This document shows, piece by piece, positions 33,424 through 41,420 of a DNA stretch of 41,420 nt. Source of the DNA: Meiothermus luteus (lineage in GTDB: Bacteria > Deinococcota > Deinococci > Deinococcales > Thermaceae); the NCBI RefSeq assembly GCF_003574085.1, contig NZ_QWKZ01000012.1, positions 1-41,420 on the forward strand. The letters run 5' to 3'. Every line of letters begins with the position of its first letter. The stretch's first letter is position 1. The translations under genes and the position numbers were made by a program. The notes under the pieces were generated by a model. It saw nothing but the letters and a program-made list of their open reading frames with translations, was not told where the DNA came from and did no database searches.

Positions 33424-33828
33424 CTAGCCGGGCCAAACTCCCCCCGGCAACCACCGCCCTTGGGCCCTGCGCACTTGGTCTAGGCTCGGGTAGACATAAA
33501 GCCAGACCCGCACCAGCCCTCTCCTTTCGGTGTGGGCCCAGGCAGGGATGCGCCGGTACTCCTGCCCTTCGTCCTCGAGCCGGTCCAAAAGCGAGAGGGC
33601 CTGGGCCAGCCCGGCAAACCACTGCACCTCGCCCCAGACCCGCCCCTCGCCGCGAACCACCGCCGGGTACGGGTAAAGCCGGCCACCCCCCTGGGGCAGG
33701 TGGTAGAGCTGGAAGCCCTCTATGTAGGCGGCCTCCGAACGCAACCAGCCCGCCCGCCGGGCCACTCCGAAGTTGCGCTGGCCCCGCTTTAGGGTGCCGT
33801 ACACAAAAACCGCCTCGGGCTCCATCAT
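33424..33828 (-). CDS. Gamma-glutamylcyclotransferase/AIG2-like protein
   Basis: A 134-residue protein with the GGCT-fold signature VFVYGTLKRGQRN (7-19). The conserved acid is in LLDRLEDEGQEYRR, where Glu85 is the likely catalytic residue. Family members cyclise gamma-glutamylamines to 5-oxoproline; many bacterial homologues have no proven substrate. The start ATG 33828 overlaps the stop of the flavoprotein gene upstream, so the pair is translated together. Confidence 0.85.
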   Translation of the reverse strand: MMEPEAVFVYGTLKRGQRNFGVARRAGWLRSEAAYIEGFQLYHLPQGGGRLYPYPAVVRGEGRVWGEVQWFAGLAQALSLLDRLEDEGQEYRRIPAWAHTERRGLVRVWLYVYPSLDQVRRAQGRWLPGGVWPG

Positions 33829-34514
33829 CTCCCCAGCAGGAGGACCACCACTGGGTGCTCGCCCTCCGGCAAAGCCAGAAGTTGGCGCACCTCCTCGTCG
33901 TAGAAGGTGGCCGCAGGGTAGGCCTGAAGCCCCAGGGCAGTGGCCGCCACCAGCACCTCGCCCACCGCGTAGCCCACCTCGAGCAGCGCATAGCGAAAGC
34001 CACGCAGTCCGAAAACGGCCTCTGAGCGCTCCGGCACCGCGCTGAACACCACCAGCGCCGCCGAGGCCTCCACCGCCTCCATGTCCATCAGCGCGGCCTT
34101 CCAGCGGGCAAGCTCAAACTGGGCGGAGAGCTGCTCTAGCTGGTGCTGCTTGGCGGCGTAGTGGTAGATACCCGGAAAGGTGTCCTGCAGCCGCTGCACG
34201 GCCAGGTAGACCTCGAGGGGATAGGCCCCCCCCGCCGAGGGGTAGCCCCGCCCATCCCGGCGCACTGCCAAAGGGGCCAGCACCTGGGAGATTTCCGCCT
34301 GGGTTAGCGAGGCGCCCACCTTGGGCGCTGCGGCGGCCACCCGGGCCAGCACCCGCCAGACCGCCGGGCCCCCGTCCCGAACGGGCTCCGATAGCTCCAC
34401 CGACTCCAAGGGATTGGCGTAGACCTTAGCGGCCGGTGCCCGCCCCATGGGCAGCGCATCGCCGGGAAAGAGACGGGTCAGGCGGTAGAAAACCTTGCCG
34501 GGGTGCTTGTCCAT
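33825..34514 (-). CDS. SagB/nitroreductase-like flavoprotein
   Basis: A protein of about 229 residues of the nitroreductase fold. RRDGRGYPSAGGAYPLEVYL (about 86-104) is the hallmark of SagB-type oxidoreductases, which bind FMN. The C-terminal LEVGYAVGEVLVAATALGLQAYPAATFYDEEVRQLL also fits. SagB enzymes oxidise azoline rings in modified peptides. No cyclodehydratase or precursor peptide gene is seen here, so the role is likely different. ATG 34514 is chosen, with GTG 34520 in frame. The gene follows glgC by about 30 bases with no obvious promoter of its own. Confidence 0.82.
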   Translation of the reverse strand: MDKHPGKVFYRLTRLFPGDALPMGRAPAAKVYANPLESVELSEPVRDGGPAVWRVLARVAAAAPKVGASLTQAEISQVLAPLAVRRDGRGYPSAGGAYPLEVYLAVQRLQDTFPGIYHYAAKQHQLEQLSAQFELARWKAALMDMEAVEASAALVVFSAVPERSEAVFGLRGFRYALLEVGYAVGEVLVAATALGLQAYPAATFYDEEVRQLLALPEGEHPVVVLLLGR

Positions 34515-34546
34515 AGACACCGTGGCAGCCGGCCGCCCAGATGGGG

Positions 34547-35788
34547 CTAGAAGGTATAGCTCTTGGGCACCACCACGATGCCCTCAGGGGTTACGGTGAA
34601 GCCCCGGGCTCGGTCGGCCTCCAGGTCGTAGCCAATTTCGGTGTGGGGCGGAATCTTGACGTTTTTGTCCACGATGGCGTTTCTAATCTTGCAGTAGCGG
34701 CCCACCTCCACCTCGTCAAAAAGCACGCTGCGCTCCACTAAGGCGTAGGAGTTGATGCGGCAGCGGCGAAAGACCACCGACTCGCGGATGGTGCCCCCGG
34801 AGATGATACAGCCCCCCGCAATCAGGCTGTTGAAGGCCTGTCCGGTGCGGGCGCCGGCCTCGTGCACAAACTTGGCGGGGGGCGAGTTAAAGTTGGCCGC
34901 CCGCAAGGGCCACTCGGGGTTGAAGAGGTCAAACTCCGGGGTCACCTGGATTAGGTCCATGCTGGCTTCAAAGTAGGCGCTGATGGTCCCTACGTCGCGC
35001 CAGTAGGTGTTGGGGCCCTGCTGGCCGGGGATGGGGTTGCGCTTGAAGTCGTAGACCTGGATGCGGTAGCCCTCCTGCAGGGCCCGGGGAATCACGTCCT
35101 TGCCGAAGTCGTGCGAGGAGTTGGGGTCTTTGGCGTCGTGCTCGAGCTTCTCCACCAGCGCCTCGGTGCGGAAGATGTAGTTGCCCATTGAGACCAGGGC
35201 CATATCGGGCCTGCCGGGGATGGGGGTGGGGTTCTTGGGCTTCTCCTGAAAGCCCACCATCCGCCACTGGTCGTCCACCTGCAGCACCCCGAAGCGGCTG
35301 GCCTGCTCTATGGGCACCGGGTAGGCGGCGATGGTTAGGTCGGCCTTGTGGTCGTTGTGGTACTCCACCATGTGGGCGATGTTCATCTTGAAGATGTGGT
35401 CGCCGCCAAAAATCGCCACATTCTCGGGTTTGTGGTTGTTGATGAGGTGGAGGTTCTGGTAGATGGCATCGGCGGTGCCCCGGTACCAGACCGGCCCCAG
35501 CTCCTCGTAGCGGTACATCTGGGCCGGCACCAGCAGAATAAAGGCGTCCTCCAGAAAGCCCCCGAAGCGCCAGTGCCGCTGCACGTGCTCGGTGAGGGAC
35601 TGGGCCTTAAACTGGGTGAGCACGTAGATGCCGTAAATCCCCGAGTTGAGGAAGTTGTTGAGCACAAAGTCAATGATGCGGTAGCGGGCCCCGAAGGGCA
35701 CGGCCGGCTTGGCCCGTTTGGCCGTGAGCGGGTAGAGCCGGGAGCCCTGCCCTCCCGCGAGAATCATCCCGAGAACTCGCATCGCCAT
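34547..35788 (-). CDS. glgC: Glucose-1-phosphate adenylyltransferase (ADP-glucose pyrophosphorylase)
   Basis: A 413-residue enzyme that makes ADP-glucose for glycogen synthesis. The nucleotide loop [17 protein letters not shown] is at 6-22, followed by [21 protein letters not shown]. Further family segments are [20 protein letters not shown] and [13 protein letters not shown], and the C-terminal left-handed helix domain has the [11 protein letters not shown] repeats. ATG 35788 has AAAGGAGG ten bases upstream; a second ATG follows two codons later. A TATCTT -10 candidate lies at 35813-35818 on this strand. Confidence 0.95.
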   Translation of the reverse strand: MAMRVLGMILAGGQGSRLYPLTAKRAKPAVPFGARYRIIDFVLNNFLNSGIYGIYVLTQFKAQSLTEHVQRHWRFGGFLEDAFILLVPAQMYRYEELGPVWYRGTADAIYQNLHLINNHKPENVAIFGGDHIFKMNIAHMVEYHNDHKADLTIAAYPVPIEQASRFGVLQVDDQWRMVGFQEKPKNPTPIPGRPDMALVSMGNYIFRTEALVEKLEHDAKDPNSSHDFGKDVIPRALQEGYRIQVYDFKRNPIPGQQGPNTYWRDVGTISAYFEASMDLIQVTPEFDLFNPEWPLRAANFNSPPAKFVHEAGARTGQAFNSLIAGGCIISGGTIRESVVFRRCRINSYALVERSVLFDEVEVGRYCKIRNAIVDKNVKIPPHTEIGYDLEADRARGFTVTPEGIVVVPKSYTF

Positions 35789-35812
35789 GACAAAGTTGCC
35801 TCCTTTGAGACC

Positions 35813-35818
35813 AAGATA
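35813..35818 (-). promoter_or_regulatory. Candidate -10 box of glgC
   Basis: Read on the minus strand this is TATCTT, 24 bases before the glgC ATG, with the AAAGGAGG site in between. The -35 is weak (TTTCGG). Confidence 0.35.
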
Positions 35819-35862
35819 GCAGGTGCGGCTTCACTCCGAAAGGGCAGCCCTGACGGTCTGGG

Positions 35863-35868
35863 TATACT
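35863..35868 (+). promoter_or_regulatory. Candidate -10 box of the lonC gene
   Basis: TATACT, five of six consensus bases, ends nine bases before ATG 35878, and no ribosome site is visible between them. It fits a leaderless or very short-leader transcript. Confidence 0.5.
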
Positions 35869-35877
35869 TTTCCCGCC

Positions 35878-38037
35878 ATGGAGCTTTCCTACGAGGCCCT
35901 GGAATGGCGCACCCCCCTGCCCGAGCAGGACCAGGTGCTGGACCTGCCCCCACCCCCTCCCTTCTTCGGCCAGGAGCGGGCCAAAGCCGCCCTGGAGCTG
36001 GCCGTGCAAGGGGGGTTCCACGCCTATCTGGTGGGCCCTGCTGGCCTGGGAAAGCACGAGGCCCTGCTGGCCTACCTCAGCAGCCAGCGGGTGGAGACCC
36101 CCCCCGACCTGCTCTACGTGCCCCTATCGGAACGGAAGGTGGCGGTGCTAACCCTGCCCAGCGGCCAGGAAATTGAGCTGGCCGAGGCGGTGGACGGCCT
36201 GCTGCTGGAGGTGGGCCACCTAGACGAGCTCTTCCGCCAGGCCTCCTTCCTGCGGGAGAAGAGCCGCCTAGAAGCCCAGTTTGCCGAGCAGCAAGGGGCC
36301 CAGCTCGCCTTGTTGCGGCAGGAGGCCCAGGCCGCGGGGTTTGCCCTACTGGCAAACGGGGAACGGCTCGAGCTGAGTGGGCCAGGCCCCGTCCCCGCCG
36401 ACCTCAGCGCGAGGCTGGAAGAGGTGAGCCTGGGCCGGCTGGCTGCCCGGGCCGCGCTCGAGGTGGCCCTTCGGCGGCTGCGGCGTGAGTGGGCCCTGCA
36501 CTATCTGAACGCCCGCCTTGAACCGCTCCTTCAGCGGTTCCCCCAAGCCCGGGGCTACCTGGAAGCCCTAAAAAACCGGCTGGCCCGCTACGCTGAAACC
36601 GGCGAGGCCCTAGACCCTGCCCAGTGGCGGCCCAACCTGCTCACCTCCTCCAGCAGCGGCGCCCCACCCCCCATCGTCTACGAACCCTACGCCACCGCCC
36701 CCCGCCTTTTTGGCCGGCTCGACTACGTGGTGGAGCAGGGGGTGTGGAGCACAAATGTGAGCCTCATCCGCCCCGGGGCGGTGCACCGGGCCCAGGGAGG
36801 CTACCTGATCCTGGACGCCCTCAGCCTCAAGCGCGAGGGCACCTGGGAGGCCTTCAAGCGGGCCCTGCGCAACGGACAGGTGGAGCCCGTAACCGAGCCC
36901 CAGGCCCCAGCCGGCCTCGAGGTGGAGCCCTTTCCCATCCAGATGCAGGTCATGCTGGTGGGCACCGCCGAGGCCTTTGAGGGGCTGGAGGACGATCCTG
37001 CCTTCGGCGAGATATTCCGCATCCGCGTGGAGTTCTCCCCTACCTTAGCGGCCACCCAGGAGAACATGACCGCCCTGGGAGGCTGGCTCCAGGCCCAAGG
37101 TTTCCGGCTGACCCGGGGCGGCCTGGTGCGGCTTTATGACGAGGCTCGGCGGATGGCCGAGCAGAAAAACCGCATGGATGCCCGGCTGGTAGAGCTGCGG
37201 GCCCTGGCCGAGGAGGCCGCAGTGCTGGGCGGGGGGCTCCTCACCGCCGAGGCGGTGGACAAAGCGGTGGCGGCCCGCGAGGCGCGCAGCTTCCTCTCCG
37301 AGGAGGAGTTCCTCAGGGCGGTCCAAGAAGGGGTTTGGAGTCTGAAGACCCAGGGCACGGGGGTGGGGGAGGTCAACAGCCTGGTGGTCGTTGAGGCCCC
37401 CCCCTACTGGGGCCGGCCGGCCCGCCTCACCGCCCGCGCCGCCCCAGGCCACGATCACCTGATCTCCATTGACCGCGAGGCCGGCCTGGGGGGCCAGATA
37501 TTCCACAAGGCGGTGCTCACCCTGGCCGGCTACCTGCGCAGCCGCTACGCCGACGCAGGGCCCCTGCCCGCCACCATAAGCCTGGCCTTTGAGCAGAGCT
37601 ATGTCTCCATAGACGGCGACTCGGCGGGGCTCGCCGAGCTGGTGGCGGCGCTTTCGGCCATCGGTAAATTTCCGCTGCGGCAGGACCTGGCGGTGACCGG
37701 GGCGGTGGACCAGACCGGCAAGGTACTGGCGGTGGGGGCCATCAACGCCAAGGTGGAGGGCTTTTTCCGGGTCTGCCAGGCCCTGGGAATGACCGGCACC
37801 CAAGGGGTCGTCCTGCCTCGAGCCAACCTGCCAAACCTGACCCTGCGGGCCGAGGTGCTGGAGGCGGTGCGGAAAGGGCAGTTCCACATCTATGCGGTGG
37901 AAACCGTGGAGGAGGCCCTAGAGCTGCTGAGCGGGAGCCGGGTAGAGGGCTACCGGGGCCTGCACAGCCGCATTCGCGCGGCCCTGGACGAGTTTGCCCG
38001 GCTCGAGGAGGGCCGAAGCGAGAAGGAGGGGGGCTAG
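35878..38037 (+). CDS. lonC: LonC-type ATP-independent Lon-like protease
   Basis: A 719-residue S16 peptidase with the catalytic Ser582 in DGDSAG and Lys625 in NAKVEGF, the same numbers I recall for M. taiwanensis LonC. The AAA+-like domain is degenerate. Walker A reads GPAGLGKH (53-60), with His for Ser/Thr. Walker B reads YLILDA (309-314), with Ala for Glu. It should therefore not depend on ATP, as described for LonC. A long helical insertion lies at about 115-245. The protein is cytoplasmic and probably degrades unfolded proteins. The TATACT box nine bases before the ATG suggests its own promoter. Confidence 0.92.
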   Translation: MELSYEALEWRTPLPEQDQVLDLPPPPPFFGQERAKAALELAVQGGFHAYLVGPAGLGKHEALLAYLSSQRVETPPDLLYVPLSERKVAVLTLPSGQEIELAEAVDGLLLEVGHLDELFRQASFLREKSRLEAQFAEQQGAQLALLRQEAQAAGFALLANGERLELSGPGPVPADLSARLEEVSLGRLAARAALEVALRRLRREWALHYLNARLEPLLQRFPQARGYLEALKNRLARYAETGEALDPAQWRPNLLTSSSSGAPPPIVYEPYATAPRLFGRLDYVVEQGVWSTNVSLIRPGAVHRAQGGYLILDALSLKREGTWEAFKRALRNGQVEPVTEPQAPAGLEVEPFPIQMQVMLVGTAEAFEGLEDDPAFGEIFRIRVEFSPTLAATQENMTALGGWLQAQGFRLTRGGLVRLYDEARRMAEQKNRMDARLVELRALAEEAAVLGGGLLTAEAVDKAVAAREARSFLSEEEFLRAVQEGVWSLKTQGTGVGEVNSLVVVEAPPYWGRPARLTARAAPGHDHLISIDREAGLGGQIFHKAVLTLAGYLRSRYADAGPLPATISLAFEQSYVSIDGDSAGLAELVAALSAIGKFPLRQDLAVTGAVDQTGKVLAVGAINAKVEGFFRVCQALGMTGTQGVVLPRANLPNLTLRAEVLEAVRKGQFHIYAVETVEEALELLSGSRVEGYRGLHSRIRAALDEFARLEEGRSEKEGG

Positions 38038-38103
38038 CCGCCCAAGCCAGTCTTAAGGGCAGGTTCAGAAAAGCGGGGTAGGCTAGGGCTAAAAGGAGCG
38101 CCC

Positions 38104-39303
38104 ATGCCCATTCGGTTTTCCTTCCCCGAAGCCGCCCACCTCCTCCGCCGGGCTGCGGCCCGGGGGCGCAAGGAGGAGGCCCAAGAGCTGGTGGAGATGG
38201 GCCTAGAGGCCGCCGTGGACCACCTGCTCCGCGAACCCGCCCCAGCCCCCCCCTACCAGACCGCCGCCAGCCGGAGCCAGCGCGCCCAGCAGCACCTCGA
38301 GATAAGCCAGCTCTGGCTCAACCACTGGCTCACCACCCCCACCCCGGCTGCGGAGCGGCTGGTGCTCTTTTGGCACGGCCATCTGACCTCGGAGTTTCGC
38401 GAGACCCTGGGGGCCCAGGGAATTGACTTCTGGAACCAGTTCGCCACTTTTCGCCGGCTGGGGTATGGGCCCTACGGCGAGCTGCTCAAGGCCATCGCCC
38501 AGGACCCGGTGATGCTCCTCTACCTCAACAACGCCGAAAGCCGCAAGGAACACCCCAACCAGAACTGGGCCCGGGAGCTGCTGGAGCTCTACACCCTGGG
38601 CCCTGGCCACTACACCGAGGAGGACATCCTGGAGGCCGCGCGGGCTTTTACCGGATGGACGGTGCGGCTAAAAGGGGGGCTGCGCCCGCGCGAGGCCAGC
38701 GCCAACGTGCCCTTTGAGTTCATTTTCCGCCCCGCCTGGCACGACGGAGGGGTCAAGACCTTCCTGGGAAGGAAGCTCCGAACCGGTGAGGAGGTGCTGG
38801 AGGTGCTCATCCAGCATCCCCAGACCTACCGCTTCGTGGCCCAAAAGCTGCTCCGCTTCTACCTAACCCCTACACCCCCCGAGCCCCTGGTGCAGGAGGG
38901 GGCAGGGGTCCTGCAGGCCGATGGCACCAGGGGCTTCTTGCGCTGGCTTTTCACCCACGAGAGCTTCTACAGCCCCACCTACCGCAACAGCCTGGTCAAA
39001 AGCCCGCTGGAGTACCTGGTGGGCCTGTGGTACGCGGCGGGGGTCAGCCGGGTGGAGTTTGCGTCCCAGTCCGGTCGCCGCCTGTACCAGGCCCTGGCCG
39101 CCATGGGCCAGATTCCCTTTGACCCCCCCAACGTGTCGGGCTGGGAGGGAGGCTTGAGCTGGCTGGCCGAGTCGCCCCTCCTAACCCGCATCAACCTGCT
39201 CGCCGCCTTCGCAGGGCGGGAGGCCCGCCTTGACCTGTCGGTCTTCATGGACCAGGGGGACGGCACCTTGGCCCTGGTCAAGCCGGAGGCCCAGCTCCTT
39301 TAG
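38104..39303 (+). CDS. DUF1800-family protein
   Basis: A 399-residue protein with DUF1800 landmarks: AAHLLRRAAARG near the start, LVLFWHGHLTSE (84-95 region), DPVMLLYLNN, HPNQNWARELLELYTLG, YTEEDILEAARAFTGW and FDPPNVSGWEGG. The family has no established activity and usually lies next to a DUF1501 gene, as here. No signal peptide is visible, whereas the partner has a Tat signal. AAAGGAG precedes ATG 38104. Confidence 0.85.
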   Translation: MPIRFSFPEAAHLLRRAAARGRKEEAQELVEMGLEAAVDHLLREPAPAPPYQTAASRSQRAQQHLEISQLWLNHWLTTPTPAAERLVLFWHGHLTSEFRETLGAQGIDFWNQFATFRRLGYGPYGELLKAIAQDPVMLLYLNNAESRKEHPNQNWARELLELYTLGPGHYTEEDILEAARAFTGWTVRLKGGLRPREASANVPFEFIFRPAWHDGGVKTFLGRKLRTGEEVLEVLIQHPQTYRFVAQKLLRFYLTPTPPEPLVQEGAGVLQADGTRGFLRWLFTHESFYSPTYRNSLVKSPLEYLVGLWYAAGVSRVEFASQSGRRLYQALAAMGQIPFDPPNVSGWEGGLSWLAESPLLTRINLLAAFAGREARLDLSVFMDQGDGTLALVKPEAQLL

Positions 39304-39311
39304 AGGTGCGT

Positions 39312-40484
39312 ATGAATCGGCGCGCGTTCATCCAAAAGTCCCTCCTAACCCTGGCCCTGGGCCAAGGGGCCCCCTCGCTCCTGGCCCGCACCGCCCTGGC
39401 CGCCCGCTCGGAGGGCAAAATCCTGGTGGTGGTCAACCTGTTCGGCGGGAACGACCAGCTCAACACCCTGGTGCCCTACCGCAACGAGCTGTACTACCGC
39501 CTGCGGCCTCACATCGCCATCCCCCGTAGCGAGGTGCTCGAGCTCGGGGTGCGGGGCGAGCGGCTTGGGCTGCACCCCGCCCTAAGGCCCTTGATCTCCA
39601 TGTGGGAGGGCGGTGAGCTGGCCCTCATCCCTCAGGTGGGTTACCCCAACCCCAACCGCAGCCACTTTATCTCCACCGCCATCTGGCATACCGCCGATCC
39701 CAGCCGCAAGGCCGAAACCGGCTGGCTGGGCCGCTGGGGCGATGCCCAGGAAGACCCCTTTTGCGAAACCTTTCTAGGGGGAGCCACCCCGCTGGCCCAG
39801 GTAGGCCAGCGGCGCACCGCGCCCGCCATCAACGGCATTGACGCCTTTAGCCTACGCCTGCCCAGGGGGCTGGAGGAGGCCTTTGAGCGGGAGCTGCAAC
39901 GGGTCCGCTCCGGAACCGCCGAGGAGGTACGCCGGGCCATGGGCTCCTTGCGCACCGCCCTCACCCGGGTGGGCCAGCTCAGGCAGGTCAAGAACCAGGC
40001 CCAGTACCCCGAGAACGCCTTTGGCAGAAGCCTGGCCGACATCGCCCGGATGATTGCCGGGGGCCTGGGCAGCAGCGTTTACTACACCACCCTGGGCGGC
40101 TGGGATACCCACGCCGGCCAGGCGCCCCGCCAGGCCGAACTGCTGGGCTACCTGGCCCAGGGGCTGGCCGCCTTCCGAACCGACATGCGGGCCGCAGGGC
40201 GGGACAAGGACGTGCTCATCCTGGTCTTCAGCGAGTTTGGGCGGCAGGTGGCCGAAAACGCCTCCTACGGCACCGACCACGGCGAGGGCGGGCTGATGCT
40301 GGTCCTGGGCGGGGGGGTCAAAGGAGGGCTTTACGGAGGGGAGCCCGACCTGGAGGACCTCGAGCTGAACGCCCTCAAGTACCAGACCGACTTCCGCAAT
40401 GTCTACGCCGCAGCCCTGCAGTGGATTGAGGCCAACCCCAAGGAAGTGCTGGGGGCCGAGTTCAGGCCGCTGGCCCTCTTCTGA
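39312..40484 (+). CDS. DUF1501-family protein with Tat signal
   Basis: A 390-residue protein with the twin-arginine start MNRRAFIQKSLLTLALG, followed by a signal stretch to about residue 30. The mature part opens with ILVVVNLFGGNDQLNTLVPY and includes LGGWDTHAGQA and VFSEFGRQVAENASYGTDHGEGG, typical of DUF1501, which is related to sulfatase/alkaline-phosphatase-like folds. ATG 39312 is preceded by GAGGTG; GTG 39306 lies inside that site. It follows the DUF1800 gene by eight bases. The function is unknown. Confidence 0.87.
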   Translation: MNRRAFIQKSLLTLALGQGAPSLLARTALAARSEGKILVVVNLFGGNDQLNTLVPYRNELYYRLRPHIAIPRSEVLELGVRGERLGLHPALRPLISMWEGGELALIPQVGYPNPNRSHFISTAIWHTADPSRKAETGWLGRWGDAQEDPFCETFLGGATPLAQVGQRRTAPAINGIDAFSLRLPRGLEEAFERELQRVRSGTAEEVRRAMGSLRTALTRVGQLRQVKNQAQYPENAFGRSLADIARMIAGGLGSSVYYTTLGGWDTHAGQAPRQAELLGYLAQGLAAFRTDMRAAGRDKDVLILVFSEFGRQVAENASYGTDHGEGGLMLVLGGGVKGGLYGGEPDLEDLELNALKYQTDFRNVYAAALQWIEANPKEVLGAEFRPLALF

Positions 40485-40504
40485 GCGGCCGAGGCCGCTG
40501 ATGG

Positions 40505-40510
40505 TAGACT
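40505..40510 (+). promoter_or_regulatory. Candidate -10 box of the DUF456-like gene
   Basis: TAGACT ends seven bases before the GTG at 40518, with no ribosome site between, so a leaderless message is plausible. Confidence 0.4.
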
Positions 40511-40517
40511 CAGGCCG

Positions 40518-40997
40518 GTGGAAGCCTTTCTTGACTGGCTCTTCGTGGGGGTCTGGGGGGCCGCCCTCATAGCCACCTTCATCCCTATAGTCCCTGCCGG
40601 TTTTATCATCCTCGGGGCGGCCCTCCTGCATGAGCTCTTCACCGGATTCGCCGAGATTTCCCTCCTTACCTGGGCAGCCCTAGGGGTCCTTACCCTGCTC
40701 TCCTCCTTGGTGGACAACATCGCCGCGGCCCTTGGGGCCAGGCGCTACGGCGGCAGCCGCTACGGCGTATGGGGGGCCTTCATTGGCGGCGTCGCGGGGG
40801 TGTTCGTGCTGCCCCCCTGGGGGCTCTTCCTGCTCCCGCTGCTGGGGGCTTTTTTGGGGGAAAGGCTGGCCGGGCGGAGCCTGGACGAGGCCCTGAGGGG
40901 CACCCAAGGGGCCATCCTAGGCCTCCTGGGGGGAATCCTGGGCAAGTTCCTCATACATCTCCTGATGGGCCTCCTGGTCCTCCGGGCCATCTTCTGA
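40518..40997 (+). CDS. DUF456-like membrane protein
   Basis: A 159-residue, glycine-rich membrane protein with about four or five hydrophobic segments, from VGVWGAALIATFIPIVPAGFIILGAALL to ILGLLGGILGKFLIHLLMGLLVLRAIF. The middle DNIAAALGARRYGGSRYGVWGAFIGG and LGAFLGE pieces are the DUF456 pattern. The start is GTG 40518. The family function is unknown; its repeated Gly-rich hairpins suggest membrane packing rather than catalysis. Confidence 0.78.
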   Translation: MEAFLDWLFVGVWGAALIATFIPIVPAGFIILGAALLHELFTGFAEISLLTWAALGVLTLLSSLVDNIAAALGARRYGGSRYGVWGAFIGGVAGVFVLPPWGLFLLPLLGAFLGERLAGRSLDEALRGTQGAILGLLGGILGKFLIHLLMGLLVLRAIF

Positions 40998-41010
40998 GGC
41001 TCTAAAAAGG

Positions 41011-41016
41011 TATACT
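41011..41016 (+). promoter_or_regulatory. Candidate -10 box of the glutaredoxin-like gene
   Basis: TATACT ends seven bases before ATG 41024, in the same GGTATACT context as the lonC promoter. It fits leaderless initiation. Confidence 0.5.
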
Positions 41017-41023
41017 CGTCCAG

Positions 41024-41266
41024 ATGGAGCTGGTGCTCATAAGCCGCAAAGGCTGCCACCTCTGCGAGGAGGCCGAGGCCCTGCTCAAAGCCCGAGGGCT
41101 GGCCTACCGGTGGGTGGATGTGGACGCCGATGCGGAGCTCAAGAAGCTCTACACCTTCCGGGTGCCGGTCCTCCTGCTGGGAGGAGGGGTGCTGCTCGAG
41201 GGCAAGTTCACCCCGGAGCGTCTAGAGAAGAAACTGGAGGCCTTGCGTGGACCCCATCCTGGTTGA
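41024..41266 (+). CDS. Glutaredoxin-family thiol protein
   Basis: An 80-residue thioredoxin-fold protein. The active site is Cys11-His-Leu-Cys14 (RKGCHLCEEAEALL), and the cis-proline is in FRVPVLLL (Pro49). It is cytoplasmic and shorter than classic glutaredoxins, like other thin one-domain family members. It may reduce disulfides or carry thiol equivalents; no partner is visible. Its last 20 bases overlap the start of the next gene. Confidence 0.85.
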   Translation: MELVLISRKGCHLCEEAEALLKARGLAYRWVDVDADAELKKLYTFRVPVLLLGGGVLLEGKFTPERLEKKLEALRGPHPG

Positions 41267-41420
41267 GATTGGTTCGCTGCAAATCCGCTGGTACGGCCTC
41301 TTCCTGGTGCTGGCCATCTTCGCCGCCTTTGAGATTGCCAAACGGCTGCTCAAGGGCTGGGGGTTTGACCCCGAGCGGTTTGAGGGGATCGCCTTTTGGG
41401 CGGTCATCTGGGGGGTGGTG
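41247..41420 (+). CDS. lgt: Prolipoprotein diacylglyceryl transferase, N-terminal part (runs off window)
   Basis: The first 58 codons of Lgt. The start is GTG 41247 with GGAGG at 41236-41240, six bases before. The peptide begins MDPILVEIGSLQIRWYGLFL, the family opening including the conserved RWYGL; a first membrane span and KGWGFDPERFEGIAFWAVIWG follow. Lgt moves diacylglycerol to the lipobox cysteine of prolipoproteins, such as the subtilase at 28702. The gene overlaps the glutaredoxin gene by 20 bases. Confidence 0.9.
   Translation, partial: MDPILVEIGSLQIRWYGLFLVLAIFAAFEIAKRLLKGWGFDPERFEGIAFWAVIWGVV

Noticed and set aside
33825-34514. A thiazole/oxazole-modified peptide cluster around the SagB homologue
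   Set aside because: No YcaO cyclodehydratase, precursor peptide or exporter gene lies nearby.
37045-37887. A 280-codon frame opposite lonC
   Set aside because: It is antisense to the protease domain, whose catalytic residues are intact.

Overview
The window reads as chromosome of a member of the Thermaceae, most likely Meiothermus. It is GC-rich, and almost every base is coding, in tight operons with 4-base start/stop overlaps. The first complete gene closely resembles Thermus alpha-glucosidases. The prolyl-tRNA synthetase has the Thermus length, with its zinc cysteines at 427, 432, 458 and 461. A LonC-type protease has its catalytic pair at Ser582/Lys625, the numbering I recall for M. taiwanensis LonC. 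Several genes have a TANNNT box only 6 to 9 bases before the start codon, the leaderless-type layout common in Deinococcus-Thermus.

Layout. 1-3042 (+): the tail of a GH13 enzyme, an alpha-glucosidase, a small tyrosine phosphatase and a fructosamine-kinase-like protein. 3039-6301 (-): a LUD/LutC protein coupled to a MoxR-type AAA+ ATPase and a VWA protein. 6348-15449 (+): a ten-gene catabolic operon. 15423-25543 (-): a LacI regulator, a five-subunit oligopeptide-family ABC transporter, an MFS protein and a GH3 beta-glucosidase. 25684-41420: mostly housekeeping or singly organised genes: a hemerythrin, a small membrane protein, endonuclease III, ProRS, a subtilase lipoprotein, a GNAT, alanine racemase, a small orphan protein, GGCT, a SagB-like flavoprotein, GlgC, LonC, a DUF1800/DUF1501 pair, a DUF456-like membrane protein, a glutaredoxin and the start of Lgt.

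The central find is the 6.4-15.4 kb operon. It encodes a nearly complete pectin-oligomer route: a LacI regulator behind a clear promoter and operator, two permeases and a binding protein, then an IolB-type isomerase, KduD, KDPG aldolase, KDG kinase, KdgF and oligogalacturonate lyase (Ogl). Together these would import oligogalacturonides, cleave them (Ogl), linearise the unsaturated uronate (KdgF), isomerise it (the IolB homologue sits where KduI is expected), reduce it (KduD), phosphorylate it (KdgK) and split it to pyruvate and glyceraldehyde-3-phosphate (KdgA). The transporter ATPase and any secreted pectinase must lie elsewhere.

The divergent block at 15.4-25.5 kb looks like a beta-glucoside uptake and hydrolysis operon under a second LacI protein. 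Its transporter section is visibly poorer in GC and in the CTCGAG hexamer than the rest of the window, which hints at a different history. I saw no tRNA or rRNA genes, CRISPR arrays or insertion sequences, and no gene-free stretch above 300 bases.
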